This document shows, in pieces, positions 36,662-46,182 of a stretch of DNA of 64,000 nucleotides (the first letter of the stretch is position 1; each line of letters starts with the position of its first letter). The stretch spans positions 62,001 through 126,000 of the forward strand of contig CANKVU010000007.1 of the NCBI GenBank assembly GCA_947487205.1, given 5' to 3'. The notes beneath the pieces were generated by a model. That model did not search any database. It was not told where the DNA came from and worked only from the letters and a program-made list of their open reading frames with translations. The DNA is from an uncultured Paracoccaceae bacterium (GTDB taxonomy: Bacteria > Pseudomonadota > Alphaproteobacteria > Rhodobacterales > Rhodobacteraceae). Both the position numbers and the translations under genes were made by a program.

Positions 36662-36675
36662 CGCCCCGCGCGGTT

Positions 36676-37686
36676 TCAGCGGCCGCGTGCCATCAGAACC
36701 GGCACGAAGAGCGTTAGGAACAGGATGCGCGCCACGTGATGGATTGCGATGAAGGCCGGGTCGTATCCCATCGCCAGCCCGATCGCGGCCATCGCCTCCA
36801 CGCCGCCGGGGGCGAAGGCGATCCAGACCGCGCCCGGATCGATCCCCGTGATCCCCGACGTGGCCAGCGCGAAGGCCAGCGACACCGCGATCGCGTTGCC
36901 GAGCAGCAGCACCGCGCCGCCCGCGTAGCGCGTCAGATCCCGCGGCCGGAGCCCGGTCAGCCGCGTGCCGAGGCCGATCCCGGCCAGGGCGAAGCCCAGG
37001 AAGATCGCCGGCGCGGGCGGGCGGCCATGGCGCAGGTCGAGCCCGTGCGCGGTGCCCGACAGGACCATGGCGAGCAGGAGCGTCGCCGCCGGCAAGCCGC
37101 GCCGCGCGCCCCACAGGCCGCACGGATAGGCGATGGCCACGAGAGCGGCCAGCACGGCCCAGCCCATCGGTGGCGCGATTTGGGGCGCGACCGGGTCCGA
37201 GACGAGGAAGGCGAGGGGCGGCGTCACGGTCACGAGGACCAGGATTCGCAGGACCTGCAGCACCAGCACCGGGGTTGCGTCGCCCCGCCCCTCGATCGCC
37301 AGCGCGATGACGGTGGAGATGCCGCCCGGGCTGGCCGCGAGAAGCGCCGTCTCGCGACCGAGGCCGACATAGCGCGACAGGACGGCCGCGCCCGACAGCA
37401 CGGTCGCGACCTGCGCCACGAGCAGCAGGCCGAGGCTCGGGGCCCAGTGGAGCAGGTCGCTCAGGAAGCCCGGGTGGATGCCGGCGCCGAGCGTCACGCC
37501 GATGATCGCGAAGCCCAGGTTCCTGAGCCAGGCGGGCTGGTCGAGACGCAGGCCCGCGGCCGCGCCCGCGCCGGTGGCCAGGGCCGCCCCGATGAGCGGC
37601 CCGGCGGGGATCTGGGCGATGGCGGCCAGGCCCGCCCCGGCCAGGCCGAGCGCCAGGGTGGCGAGGATGCAGAGGGGGCCGTGCAT
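36676..37686 (-). CDS. AbrB-family membrane transporter (putative ammonia monooxygenase family)
   Basis: Polytopic membrane protein of 336 residues with about ten hydrophobic helices. It shows the internally duplicated AbrB pattern: LAAIAQIPAGPLIGAAL with GFAIIGVTLGAGI, repeated later as FALAGIGLGTRL, and LAASPGGISTVIALAIEG echoed by IAFAPGGVEAMAAIGLAMG. Despite the old database label, these are permease-like proteins of unknown substrate, unrelated to the AbrB transcription factor. ATG 37686 is preferred; GTG 37743 would extend it by 19 residues. Divergent from the GH13 gene. Confidence 0.82.
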   Translation of the reverse strand: MHGPLCILATLALGLAGAGLAAIAQIPAGPLIGAALATGAGAAAGLRLDQPAWLRNLGFAIIGVTLGAGIHPGFLSDLLHWAPSLGLLLVAQVATVLSGAAVLSRYVGLGRETALLAASPGGISTVIALAIEGRGDATPVLVLQVLRILVLVTVTPPLAFLVSDPVAPQIAPPMGWAVLAALVAIAYPCGLWGARRGLPAATLLLAMVLSGTAHGLDLRHGRPPAPAIFLGFALAGIGLGTRLTGLRPRDLTRYAGGAVLLLGNAIAVSLAFALATSGITGIDPGAVWIAFAPGGVEAMAAIGLAMGYDPAFIAIHHVARILFLTLFVPVLMARGR

Positions 37687-37788
37687 GGAGACGCTCGTGG
37701 CCCGGCGGGCCGATGCCGTCAAGACGCCCCCGTTGATCCGCACGACACGCCACTACGTCCCGGGGCGAGACCACGAGAGGAGACGCCG

Positions 37789-39435
37789 ATGACGACGCAA
37801 GCGCCCTGGTGGCAGAACGCGGTCGGATACCAGATCTGGCCGCGCAGCTTCTGCGATTCGAACGGCGACGGGATCGGCGACATCCCCGGCATCATCTCGA
37901 AACTTCCGCATCTGGCCGATCTGGGCATCGGGTTCGTGTGGCTTTCGCCCGTCTATGCCTCGCCGCAGCACGACATGGGCTACGACATCTCGGATTACCG
38001 CGCGATCGCGCCGGAATACGGCACGCTGACCGACATGGACCGCCTGATCTCGGAGGCGCGGGATCGCGGCATCGGCATCGTGATGGACCTGGTGGTCAAC
38101 CATTCCAGCCACGAGCACGAATGGTTCCGCGCCGCCTCCGCCTCGCGCGACGCGCCGGAGCACGAGCTGTACGTGTGGCGCGACCCGGCGCCGGATGGCG
38201 GCCCGCCCTCGGACGTGCAGGCCTGTTTCGGCGGATCGGCGTGGAACTGGTGCGAGGCGGTGGGGCGCTATTATCTGGGCTATTTCTCCCCCTACCAGCC
38301 CGACCTCAACTGGCAGAACCCCGCGCTCAGGCGGGCGATCTACGACATGATGAACTGGTGGTACGACCGCGGCATCGCGGGCTTTCGCATGGACGTGATC
38401 AGCCTGATCGGCAAGGACGTGGATGCCGGCGTCTTCGAGGAGGGGCCCGACCTGCACGACTTCCTCCAGGAGATGCACCGCGAGACGCGATCGGACCGCG
38501 ACATCCTGACGATCGGAGAGAGCTGGTCGGTCAGCCGCGAGACGGCGCCGCTCTATTGCGGGCGCGACCGGGCGGAACTCGACATGGTCTTCCAGTTCAA
38601 CCACATCACCCGGCAATGGGACCCCGAGCATGGCAAGTGGCGTCCGCGCCCCTTCGACCTGGTGGCGTTCAAGGAAGAGCTGTTCGGCTGGCAGGAGGCG
38701 CTGGCCGAGGATGGCTGGAACTCCCTCTTCCTGACCAATCATGACCTGCCGCGGCAGGTCTCGAAATACGGCGACGACGGCGAATACCGGGTGCGGTCGG
38801 CCAAGTGCCTGGCGACGATGCTGCACCTGATGAAGGGGACGCCCTTCGTCTATCAGGGCGAGGAGATCGGGATGACGAATATCCGCTTCTCCCGGCTGGA
38901 CCAGTTCCGCGACCTGGAGACGCTGGGCCTCTTCGAGGCCGAGATCGCGGCGGGCGTGTCGGCCGAGGAATTCATCGCCGGCGCCAACGTGAACGGGCGC
39001 GACAATTCCCGCACGCCGGTGCAATGGACCGCGGGCGAACATGCCGGGTTCAGCAGCGGCACGCCCTGGATCGAGGTCAATTCCAACCACGCCACCATCA
39101 ACGTCGACGATGACCGGGCCGCGCCCGACGGGGTCATCGCCCATTACCGCCGACTGATCGAGCTGCGCCGGTCGTACCGGATCGTCAGCCATGGCCGGTT
39201 CGAGGGGGCCGCGCCGGAGCACCCCCAGGTGGTGGCCTATGCCCGTCACCTGGACGGGCAGCGCCTGGCCGTGATCGCCAACCTGAGCGGCGACACGGTC
39301 GATTTCGACGTGCCCGAGGAGATCGCGACCGCCGGGGAATGCCTGTCCCATACCGCGGACCCGCGCAGCGCCGTCGCGGGCCGGCTGTCGCTGCTGCCGT
39401 GGGAGGCGGTCGCGGTGCTGGGGGCCGGAGGTTGA
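37789..39435 (+). CDS. GH13 alpha-glucosidase (oligo-1,6-glucosidase type)
   Basis: Glycoside hydrolase of 548 residues acting on alpha-linked gluco-oligosaccharides, probably cytosolic as no signal peptide is present. GH13 regions are all visible: GIGFVWLSPVYASPQHDMGYDI, region I DLVVNHSS, region II GFRMDVIS with nucleophile Asp202, region III TIGESWS with acid Glu244, and region IV LTNHDLPR with Asp319. The QIWPRSFCDSNGDGIGDIPGI start is typical of the oligo-1,6-glucosidase/alpha-glucosidase subfamily. AGGAG precedes the ATG by six bases. No sugar transporter is adjacent, so the substrate (maltose, isomaltose, trehalose or sucrose) is open. Confidence 0.92.
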   Translation: MTTQAPWWQNAVGYQIWPRSFCDSNGDGIGDIPGIISKLPHLADLGIGFVWLSPVYASPQHDMGYDISDYRAIAPEYGTLTDMDRLISEARDRGIGIVMDLVVNHSSHEHEWFRAASASRDAPEHELYVWRDPAPDGGPPSDVQACFGGSAWNWCEAVGRYYLGYFSPYQPDLNWQNPALRRAIYDMMNWWYDRGIAGFRMDVISLIGKDVDAGVFEEGPDLHDFLQEMHRETRSDRDILTIGESWSVSRETAPLYCGRDRAELDMVFQFNHITRQWDPEHGKWRPRPFDLVAFKEELFGWQEALAEDGWNSLFLTNHDLPRQVSKYGDDGEYRVRSAKCLATMLHLMKGTPFVYQGEEIGMTNIRFSRLDQFRDLETLGLFEAEIAAGVSAEEFIAGANVNGRDNSRTPVQWTAGEHAGFSSGTPWIEVNSNHATINVDDDRAAPDGVIAHYRRLIELRRSYRIVSHGRFEGAAPEHPQVVAYARHLDGQRLAVIANLSGDTVDFDVPEEIATAGECLSHTADPRSAVAGRLSLLPWEAVAVLGAGG

Positions 39436-39483
39436 GCGCGGCACGGCTTGTGCCCGGGGGCGCTTTCGCGCGATGACGGGGCC

Positions 39484-41256
39484 ATGCCCCGCGACGAGCC
39501 TTCCCGCGCCTTCCTCGGTGTCGACCGGTCCCTGACCGGGCGCATCTGGGTCGGTCCGGACCCCGAACAGGAGCGCCTCTGCGAGGCCATGGTGCAGGAG
39601 ACGGGGCTGCCCGAGGCCGTGGCCCGCGTCCTGTGCCGCGCGGGCATCGCGCCCGAGGGGGCCGGGGCCTATCTTGCCCCGGCGATTCGGGACCTGCTGC
39701 CCGATCCGCTGACCCTGAAGGACATGGGGGAGGCGGCGGACCGGGTCATCGGCGCGCTCGACCGCCACGAGCGGGTCGCCGTCTTCGGCGATTACGACGT
39801 GGACGGGGGCGCCTCGGCGGCGCTCCTGCTGACGTGGTTCCGCGCCATGGGGCGGGAGGCGACGCTCTATATTCCCGACCGGATCGACGAGGGCTATGGC
39901 CCCAACGCCCCCGCGATGGCGCGCCTTGCGCGCGACCACGCGCTGATCGTCTGCGTCGATTGCGGCACCGTGTCCCACGCGCCGGTGGCCGCGGCGGTGG
40001 AGGCGGGGGCCCAGGTGGTGATCCTCGACCACCATTTGGGCGGCGAGACGCTGCCCGACGCGGTGGCGGTCGTAAACCCCAACCGGCAGGACGAGCCGGG
40101 CGATCTGGGCCATCTCTGCGCCGCCGCGGTTGTCTTCCTCCTCCTCGTCGAGGTGAATCGGCGGCTGCGGGGGCGGGGGGTGAGCGGGCCCGACCTGATG
40201 GGGATGCTCGACCTGGTGGCGCTCGCGACGGTGGCCGACGTGGCGCCGCTCGTCGGGGTGAACCGCGCGCTGGTGCGCCGCGGGCTGGACGTGATGCGCG
40301 GGCGCGGCCGGCCGGGGCTCGCCGCGCTCGCCGATGTCTCGCGCCTTGCGACGGCGCCGACGGCCTATCACCTGGGCTATGTGCTGGGGCCGCGGATCAA
40401 TGCCGGTGGGCGCATCGGGCAGGCGGACATGGGCGCGCGCCTGCTTGCCACACAGAGCCCGGGCGAGGCCGCGACGCTGGCCGAACGGCTCGACGCGGTG
40501 AACACCGAGCGACGCGAGGTCGAGGCCGCGGTCCGGGAGGCCGCGCTGGCCCAGGCCGAGGCGCGGGGCGCGGACGGCCCGCTGGTCTGGGCCGCCGGCG
40601 AGAACTGGCACCCCGGCGTCGTGGGGATCGTCGCGGCGCGGCTGAAGGAGGCGACGGGCCGGCCCGCCGTGGTGATCGGGATCGAGAACGGTGTGGGCAA
40701 GGGGTCGGGGCGGTCGATCGCGGGCGTCGACCTCGGCGCCGCGGTGCAGCGCATTGCCCGCGAGGGATTGCTGGAGCGGGGCGGTGGCCATCGCATGGCC
40801 GCAGGCCTGACGGTCGCCGCCGACCGGATCGCGCCCGCGATGGAGCGGCTGGGCGAATTGCTGGCCCGCCAAGGCGCGGGCGCCGGAGAGGCGCGCGACC
40901 TGGTCCTGTCGGGACTCCTGATGCCGTCGGGCGCGACGCCGGACCTGATCGAGACGCTGGAACGCGCGGGCCCCTACGGGATGGGCGCGCCCGCGCCGCG
41001 CTTCGCCTTCGCGGCGTGCCGGATCGCCCATGCCAAGCGGGTGGGCGCCGCGCACCTGAAGCTGAGCGTGACGGATGGCAGCGGGCCGCGGCTGGACGCG
41101 ATCGTCTTCGGCGCCTTCGACGGGCCGCTGGGCCCCGCGCTGGAGGGGCATAACGGCGCCCGATTCCATCTGGCGGGCCGGCTGGAACTCAACCATTGGC
41201 AGGGCCGGGCGCGGGTGCAGCTTCGGGTGGAGGACGCCGCTTTCGCGACCGGGTGA
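39484..41256 (+). CDS. recJ: Single-stranded-DNA-specific exonuclease RecJ
   Basis: DHH-family 5'-3' exonuclease of 590 residues acting in recombination and mismatch/base-excision repair. Metal-binding motifs: VAVFGDYDVDGGASAALL (motif I), VDCGTVSH (II), ILDHHLGGE (III, DHH), and further GMLDLVALATVADVAPL. DHHA1 domain: WHPGVVGIVAARLKE and GGGHRMAAGLTV. The C-terminal OB region (HLKLSVTDGSGPRLDAIVFG) is present. ATG 39484 fits homology; the open frame starts at 39448. Convergent with the antiporter gene, three bases apart. Confidence 0.96.
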   Translation: MPRDEPSRAFLGVDRSLTGRIWVGPDPEQERLCEAMVQETGLPEAVARVLCRAGIAPEGAGAYLAPAIRDLLPDPLTLKDMGEAADRVIGALDRHERVAVFGDYDVDGGASAALLLTWFRAMGREATLYIPDRIDEGYGPNAPAMARLARDHALIVCVDCGTVSHAPVAAAVEAGAQVVILDHHLGGETLPDAVAVVNPNRQDEPGDLGHLCAAAVVFLLLVEVNRRLRGRGVSGPDLMGMLDLVALATVADVAPLVGVNRALVRRGLDVMRGRGRPGLAALADVSRLATAPTAYHLGYVLGPRINAGGRIGQADMGARLLATQSPGEAATLAERLDAVNTERREVEAAVREAALAQAEARGADGPLVWAAGENWHPGVVGIVAARLKEATGRPAVVIGIENGVGKGSGRSIAGVDLGAAVQRIAREGLLERGGGHRMAAGLTVAADRIAPAMERLGELLARQGAGAGEARDLVLSGLLMPSGATPDLIETLERAGPYGMGAPAPRFAFAACRIAHAKRVGAAHLKLSVTDGSGPRLDAIVFGAFDGPLGPALEGHNGARFHLAGRLELNHWQGRARVQLRVEDAAFATG

Positions 41257-41259
41257 GGC

Positions 41260-43257
41260 TCAGGCGACGCGGGCATCCTTTCGCGGACCCTCGTCGCCGC
41301 CGCTCGCGTCGTCCTCGTCGTCTTCCTCCTCGTCATCCGCGTCGCGGCGGCCGCGCAGCTCGTCGTATTTCGCCGACAACGCGCTTTCGAGCTCGGCGTT
41401 GAGCGCACGGGCGCGTTCCATGTAGGGCTCGTTCTTGGAGATCGGGACGCCGGGCTTCCACAGATCGGCGAGCTCGCGCAGAGCCGACCGGTCGATCTTG
41501 AAGAACGCCTTTTCCAGCTCGGCGGCCTCGAATTCGCTGAGGCCGATATTCTCGAGCACGTAGCGCCCCGCGCGCAGCGAGCTGTCGAAGACCTCCCGCA
41601 CGATGTCGTCGGCCCCCGCCCGGTAGAGCTCGTAGACGTGGTTGCGATCGTAGGCCCGGGCGATGATGTGCAGGTCGGGCCGGGCCTTTCGGGCGAACTT
41701 CACCAGGCTGGTGACGTTCTTGGGGTCGTCCATGGTCACGACCAGCACCTTGGCGGTGCCGAGACCGGCCGCGTGCAGGAGTTCGGGACGGGTCGGATCG
41801 CCGAAGAACCCCTTGAAGCCGAACTTCCGCATCAGCTGGATCGTGTCGAGATCGTGGTCGAGCACGATCGTCTCGAACCCGGCGAGCTGCAGCATCCGGT
41901 TCACCACCTGCCCGAACCGACCGATGCCGGCGATGATGATCTGGCTCTGCTCGTCGATCTCGTCGGCCTGGGGCCGGGCCGTCTCCATGCTCTCGCTGAC
42001 GCGCTTGTTGATCTGCTCCCAAAGGATGAAGAAGAGCGGGGTCAGGAGCATGGACATGGCCACCACGAGGAGGATCATCTCGCTCAGGTCCTGGCCGATC
42101 ACGCCGGTCTGGAGGGAGAAGGAGGTCAGGACGAAGCCGAACTCTCCCGCCTGCGCGAGCCCCAGCGTGAAGAGCCACCTGTTCCGCCGCCCCAGGTCGA
42201 ATGCCTGCGCCAGGCCGTAGAGGACGGCGCCCTTCACCAGCATCAGCGCCAGCGTCAGGAACAGGATCTGAAAGGGCGATTCGAAAAAGCGCGGAAACGA
42301 GATGCCGGCGCCCACGGTGATGAAGAACAGCCCCAGGAGCAGGCCCTTGAACGGTTCGATGTCGGATTCGATCTCGTGCCGGAATTCGGAATTGGCAAGC
42401 ACCACGCCGGCGAGGAACGCGCCCAGCGCCGGCGACAGACCGACGAGCGACATCACGTAGGCGATGGAGATGACGATGAGGAGCGACAGCGCGGTGTAGA
42501 GTTCGCGCAGCCGCGCCCGGTGGATATAGCGGAAGACCGGTCGCGTGCCGAAGACGCCGGCCACGACGATCGCGCCGACGGCGGCCAGGGTCAGCAGGGT
42601 GATGCCCCAGTTCGGCAGCGCCTCGATCAGGTTCGTCACCCGCTCGGCGTGGTCGCCGGCCGTGGTCTCGCCCCCCACGAGGCCAGCCTCGTTCCCGCCA
42701 TGGCCGCCGCCGCCACCGCCGTGGCCGTCGCCGCTGGGCGCCATGCCGCTGCCGAGGAGCGGGAGCAGGGCCAGCATCGGGATCACCGCGATGTCCTGCG
42801 TCAGCAGGACCGAGAACGAGGACCGCCCGCCCGCCGTCTGCATAAGGCGCTTCTCGTCCAGCGTCTGCAGCACGATCGCTGTGGAGGAGAGCGAGAAGAT
42901 CATGCCGATCGCGATCGCCTGGTTGGTCGGCTGGCCCAGAAGATAGGCGACCCCCGCCACCAGGCCCGCGGTGATCAGGACCTGCGACCCCCCCAGCCCC
43001 ACCAGCCGGTGCCGCATGTTCCAGAGCGCCTTCGGGTCCAGTTCAAGACCGATCAGGAACAGCATCATGACGACGCCGAATTCGGCGAAATGCTGCAGGT
43101 CGCGGGTTTCGGCACCGACCAGCCCGAAGACCGGGCCGATCAGGATGCCGGCGGCCAGATAGCCCAGCACCGATCCGAGCCCCAGGCGCGCCGCGATCGG
43201 CACGGATATGACGGCGGCGGAGAGGTAGATGGTGGCCTGGAAGAGGAAGCTTTCCAT
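41260..43257 (-). CDS. CPA2-family monovalent cation:proton antiporter, KefB/KefC type
   Basis: Inner-membrane antiporter of 665 residues with about twelve helices (Na_H_Exchanger domain ~8-415), containing GVVMMLFLIGLELDP, FSLSSTAIVLQTL and SPALGAFLAGVVLANSEF. A cytosolic TrkA_N/RCK nucleotide-binding domain follows (~445-570, IIIAGIGRFGQVVNRML). An unusual Gly/His loop (SGDGHGGGGGGHGGNE) lies between helices, and the C-terminus is a strongly acidic tail (DADDEEEDDEDDASGGDEG). ATG 43257 has GGAG five bases upstream. K+ efflux in response to thiol or electrophile stress is the known role of Kef proteins; ion choice here is not proven. No KefF/KefG partner is adjacent. Confidence 0.9.
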   Translation of the reverse strand: MESFLFQATIYLSAAVISVPIAARLGLGSVLGYLAAGILIGPVFGLVGAETRDLQHFAEFGVVMMLFLIGLELDPKALWNMRHRLVGLGGSQVLITAGLVAGVAYLLGQPTNQAIAIGMIFSLSSTAIVLQTLDEKRLMQTAGGRSSFSVLLTQDIAVIPMLALLPLLGSGMAPSGDGHGGGGGGHGGNEAGLVGGETTAGDHAERVTNLIEALPNWGITLLTLAAVGAIVVAGVFGTRPVFRYIHRARLRELYTALSLLIVISIAYVMSLVGLSPALGAFLAGVVLANSEFRHEIESDIEPFKGLLLGLFFITVGAGISFPRFFESPFQILFLTLALMLVKGAVLYGLAQAFDLGRRNRWLFTLGLAQAGEFGFVLTSFSLQTGVIGQDLSEMILLVVAMSMLLTPLFFILWEQINKRVSESMETARPQADEIDEQSQIIIAGIGRFGQVVNRMLQLAGFETIVLDHDLDTIQLMRKFGFKGFFGDPTRPELLHAAGLGTAKVLVVTMDDPKNVTSLVKFARKARPDLHIIARAYDRNHVYELYRAGADDIVREVFDSSLRAGRYVLENIGLSEFEAAELEKAFFKIDRSALRELADLWKPGVPISKNEPYMERARALNAELESALSAKYDELRGRRDADDEEEDDEDDASGGDEGPRKDARVA

Positions 43258-43333
43258 TCTGTCTCCGTCGGGGATTGCCCGTTTGCGCGGCCCGGAGGTC
43301 CGGAGCGCGGGAATGCGGCCCGGAACGAAGCGC

Positions 43334-45322
43334 CTAGCCGCGCGGCATCGACAGGCGCACTGTTTGGCCGCGCTTGGTATAGTGCAATTCGTCGCTGCCG
43401 ATCGCACCGATCTGGCCGCCGTCGATCCGGTCGCCGATCTTGACCTTCACGAAGCGTCCGTTCGCCAGCCGCACCAGGGCGCGGCGATTGGACTGGGTGC
43501 CGTAGACGCCGATGAGATTGATCTGGTTCAGCTGCAGCTTTCCCTGACCGCTCGTGCCCGACGCCGACGCACTGCTCGACGGCGGCGCGGGCGGCGCGGC
43601 CGGCGGCTCCGCCCGCGCGACGCGGACCGGAGCGTCAGCCTCGCCTCCGGCCGAGGCGGACAATCCGCCGGGCCGGGAATCGGGGCGGAGCGAGCGGGCG
43701 ATGGCGAAGGCCGCCTCAGCCCCGGCGGAGGGGGTGGCCTCGTCCCCCGGGACCGGGGCCGTCACGTCCCGGGCGGAAAGGGCGGCGACTACGTCGGCCA
43801 CCACGGCATCGGTGGCCGCGGCGCCCTCGGACGGGGGCGCCGTCGCGCGCGGGGGACGCGGGCGGGGGGGCACGCGGCCCGCCGCAATGTCGGCCCCCGC
43901 GAGGTCGGCGGTGCCTGACAGGGCCCGGGCCGTGGCCTCGGCAAGGGATTGCGTCCGGTCGGGGGTGATGTCCGCCGCGGCGCCGGTCCGGGGGCGCGCC
44001 GGGGGAATGCGCGGCGGCGGGCCGGCGGTGACACCGATCCCCGGAGTCTCGGGTATGGCGGGGGCGGCGGTCGGACGATTGGGTGCGGGCGGTGGAACCA
44101 CCGCCGGTCGCCCTTGCGTCACGCGCGGCGCCGCCGGGGATTCGGCCCGCTCGGCCGGCACGGTGTCGCCCGGATCGCCGGCCACCGCGCCCGGCGGGGA
44201 AAGGAGCGACACGGGAAGGACGATTTCGGGATCGGACATGGCCACGTCCGCCTCAGGGGCAGGGGCCGCATCGGGCCCGACGGGCGAATCGGCGGCGGGG
44301 GCCGTATCGAGCGCGGGGTTCGGCAGATCGGCGGCACGGGGCGGACTGCCGCCCGGGGCGGTTCCGGTCGTGCCCGGCGACGGGCCGAAGTCCGGGGGCG
44401 CGGCCGTGGCCTCCACGGGGGCGTCCGGTGCGGTTGGCGCCAAGGGCTCGGCGGTGGCGGCCTCCTCGGCTTGTGGCTGGCGGTCCGCCAGGCTGGCGAT
44501 CCTGTCGGGCTCGGTCGTGCCGAAGCCAAGGAAGTACGCCGCCCAGACCCCGGTGGCGACCACCATCGCGACCGCCACTCCCAGGATCGCGGGGGCGAGC
44601 GCGGAGCGCGCCGGTTCGGGATCGTCGGATAGGTCTGGGAGACCGTCCGCCTCGATCTCGTCCCGCGAGGGCCTGATCGGCGTCCCGGTCGGCACCGGAC
44701 CGCCGGCCGGGGCGGCCGCGGCGGGGCCGATCCGCAGGGCCGGGCCGAGCCGGGCACCGCCGACCGCGCGGGGATCGGGTCGCGAATCCGGCCCCGATGC
44801 GGCGGCCGGGGCGGGAGGTGCCTCTTCGTCCGGCGCGGCGCGGCCTGGGGCGCCGAAATCGGGCTGCCCCGGAAAGCCCTTGCTGGGCGCATGCGCCGAC
44901 AGACGCACCGGATCGAACCCGTGGGCGCGGGCGAAGCGCTCGGCCTCGCGCAGGGTCGCGCTGCGGATCGCGGCGACGTGAAGCTTGCCATCCCGGCCGA
45001 GCGCCCAATCGGATGCGAGATCCGCGCCCGCCGCGGGGGACAGGCCCTGGAGCGCCCGGCGCACCCGGTGCGCGCGCTGGACCGTTGTCTCGCCCTCGAC
45101 GGCATCGAGCGCGGTGACGAGCAGTTCCTCCGACGGCATCAGGAGCGTCGCGGGAACAAGCCCGTCGGCGTGGCCGTCGGCGCGGCGGCGTAGGTCGTCG
45201 AGCCGGGCGCCGAATTGCGGATCGTCGAGGCCGACCTCTCCGATCGGCTCCGCTTCCGTCCCCGAACCTGTCAGAAGACGGACGCCGTCGCGGGAAAAGT
45301 CGAGCACATACGGTGTGTTCAT
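43334..45322 (-). CDS. Pro/Ala-rich single-pass protein with PilP-like C-terminal domain
   Basis: Protein of 662 residues. N-terminal ~170 residues are a folded domain (YVLDFSRDGVRLL, ALLVTALDAVEGE-like helix region). One membrane helix lies around 255-277 (LAPAILGVAVAMVVATGVWAAYFLGF). A ~300-residue Pro/Ala/Asp-rich linker follows, and the C-terminal ~65 residues (LQLNQINLIGVYGTQSNRRALVRLANG, then FVKVKIGDRIDGGQIGAIG) resemble the beta domain of pilus assembly protein PilP. No other type IV pilus genes are near. ATG 45322 gives a coherent N-terminus; the frame is open to 45730. Function unknown; a periplasm-spanning envelope protein is likely. Confidence 0.7.
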   Translation of the reverse strand: MNTPYVLDFSRDGVRLLTGSGTEAEPIGEVGLDDPQFGARLDDLRRRADGHADGLVPATLLMPSEELLVTALDAVEGETTVQRAHRVRRALQGLSPAAGADLASDWALGRDGKLHVAAIRSATLREAERFARAHGFDPVRLSAHAPSKGFPGQPDFGAPGRAAPDEEAPPAPAAASGPDSRPDPRAVGGARLGPALRIGPAAAAPAGGPVPTGTPIRPSRDEIEADGLPDLSDDPEPARSALAPAILGVAVAMVVATGVWAAYFLGFGTTEPDRIASLADRQPQAEEAATAEPLAPTAPDAPVEATAAPPDFGPSPGTTGTAPGGSPPRAADLPNPALDTAPAADSPVGPDAAPAPEADVAMSDPEIVLPVSLLSPPGAVAGDPGDTVPAERAESPAAPRVTQGRPAVVPPPAPNRPTAAPAIPETPGIGVTAGPPPRIPPARPRTGAAADITPDRTQSLAEATARALSGTADLAGADIAAGRVPPRPRPPRATAPPSEGAAATDAVVADVVAALSARDVTAPVPGDEATPSAGAEAAFAIARSLRPDSRPGGLSASAGGEADAPVRVARAEPPAAPPAPPSSSASASGTSGQGKLQLNQINLIGVYGTQSNRRALVRLANGRFVKVKIGDRIDGGQIGAIGSDELHYTKRGQTVRLSMPRG

Positions 45323-45392
45323 GGCGACAAGTCTATCACATCCGCGCAGGGGCAGTAGCGGAAACCTTCGAATTCGACGCATCCTAGCGCAG

Positions 45393-45415
45393 GTTTTCCC
45401 GCGTGGGAAGAAAAC
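45393..45415. promoter_or_regulatory. Inverted repeat in the divergent promoter region
   Basis: TTCCC-GCGT-GGGAA (45396-45409) is perfect, extended imperfectly to GTTTTCCC and GGGAAGAAAAC. It lies between the divergent PilP-like and SIMPL genes, about 70-90 bases from either start. It could be an operator; nothing else supports this. Confidence 0.25.
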
Positions 45416-45482
45416 GCGGGGGGGGCGCGGTCCGGGACCGGAAGACGGCCCGGCGGCCCGCCCGAACTGCAAGGAGAACGAG

Positions 45483-46172
45483 ATGCGAGCATTGACGATC
45501 GCCGCGGCGCTGGTCGCGGCCCTGCCGGTCCTGGCACAGGCGCAGGAGGACCCGGGCACCCTGGCGGTGACGGGCGAGGGCCGCGTCGCGGTCGAGCCGG
45601 ACATGGCGCGAATCCGGCTTGGCGTGGGTGCCGAGGCCGAAGAGGCGGGCGCCGCCGCCGCGGCGCTGGCGGAGGCGCTGCGCCCGGTCCTCGACGGGTT
45701 GACGGGCGCGGGCATCGCCCCCGCCGACATCCAGACGGGTTCGTTGCAGTTGGGGCCCGTCTATGCGGAGGCCGAAAGCCGGCCCGGCGCGCCGCCCGAG
45801 ATCGCCGGCTACCGCGCCGAGAGCCTTCTGACCGTGACCGTGCGCGATATCGGCGCGATCGGCGAGATCCTCGACGCGGCGGTCGGCGACGGCGCCAACC
45901 GGCTCGACGGGATCGCGTTCACGCTGTCCGAGCCACAGGCCACGGAGGATGCGGCACTGGCCGCCGCGGTCGCCGACGCGCTCCGCAAGGCGCAGATCGC
46001 GAGCACTGCCGCCGGCCGCACGCTGGGACCGATCCTGGAGATCGTCGAGGCGCAGGACAGCGGACCGGGGCCGGAGATGATGCGGATGAGCGCCGCGTCG
46101 GACATGCCCGTGGCCCTGGGAACGGTCGAGGCCACGGCCCGGGTCACGGTGACATACGCGCTCGGGGAGTGA
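45483..46172 (+). CDS. SIMPL-domain (DUF541) periplasmic protein
   Basis: Protein of 229 residues with a signal peptide (residues 1-20, ending AQAQ) and a SIMPL domain: LAVTGEGRVAVEPDMARIRLGVGAEA, GYRAESLLTVTVRDIGAIG, and AVADALRKAQIASTAAGRTLG, ending in VEATARVTVTYALGE. The family includes E. coli YggE, linked to oxidative-stress tolerance, and outer-membrane proteins such as BP26/Omp28, but its molecular role is unsettled. AAGGAG lies six bases before ATG 45483. Convergent with metY, ten bases apart. Confidence 0.9.
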   Translation: MRALTIAAALVAALPVLAQAQEDPGTLAVTGEGRVAVEPDMARIRLGVGAEAEEAGAAAAALAEALRPVLDGLTGAGIAPADIQTGSLQLGPVYAEAESRPGAPPEIAGYRAESLLTVTVRDIGAIGEILDAAVGDGANRLDGIAFTLSEPQATEDAALAAAVADALRKAQIASTAAGRTLGPILEIVEAQDSGPGPEMMRMSAASDMPVALGTVEATARVTVTYALGE

Positions 46173-46182
46173 GCCCCGCCGG

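Noticed and set aside
37753-41196. 1147-codon minus-strand open frame opposite GH13 and recJ
   Set aside because: It is antisense to two well-supported genes and shows no recognisable domain.
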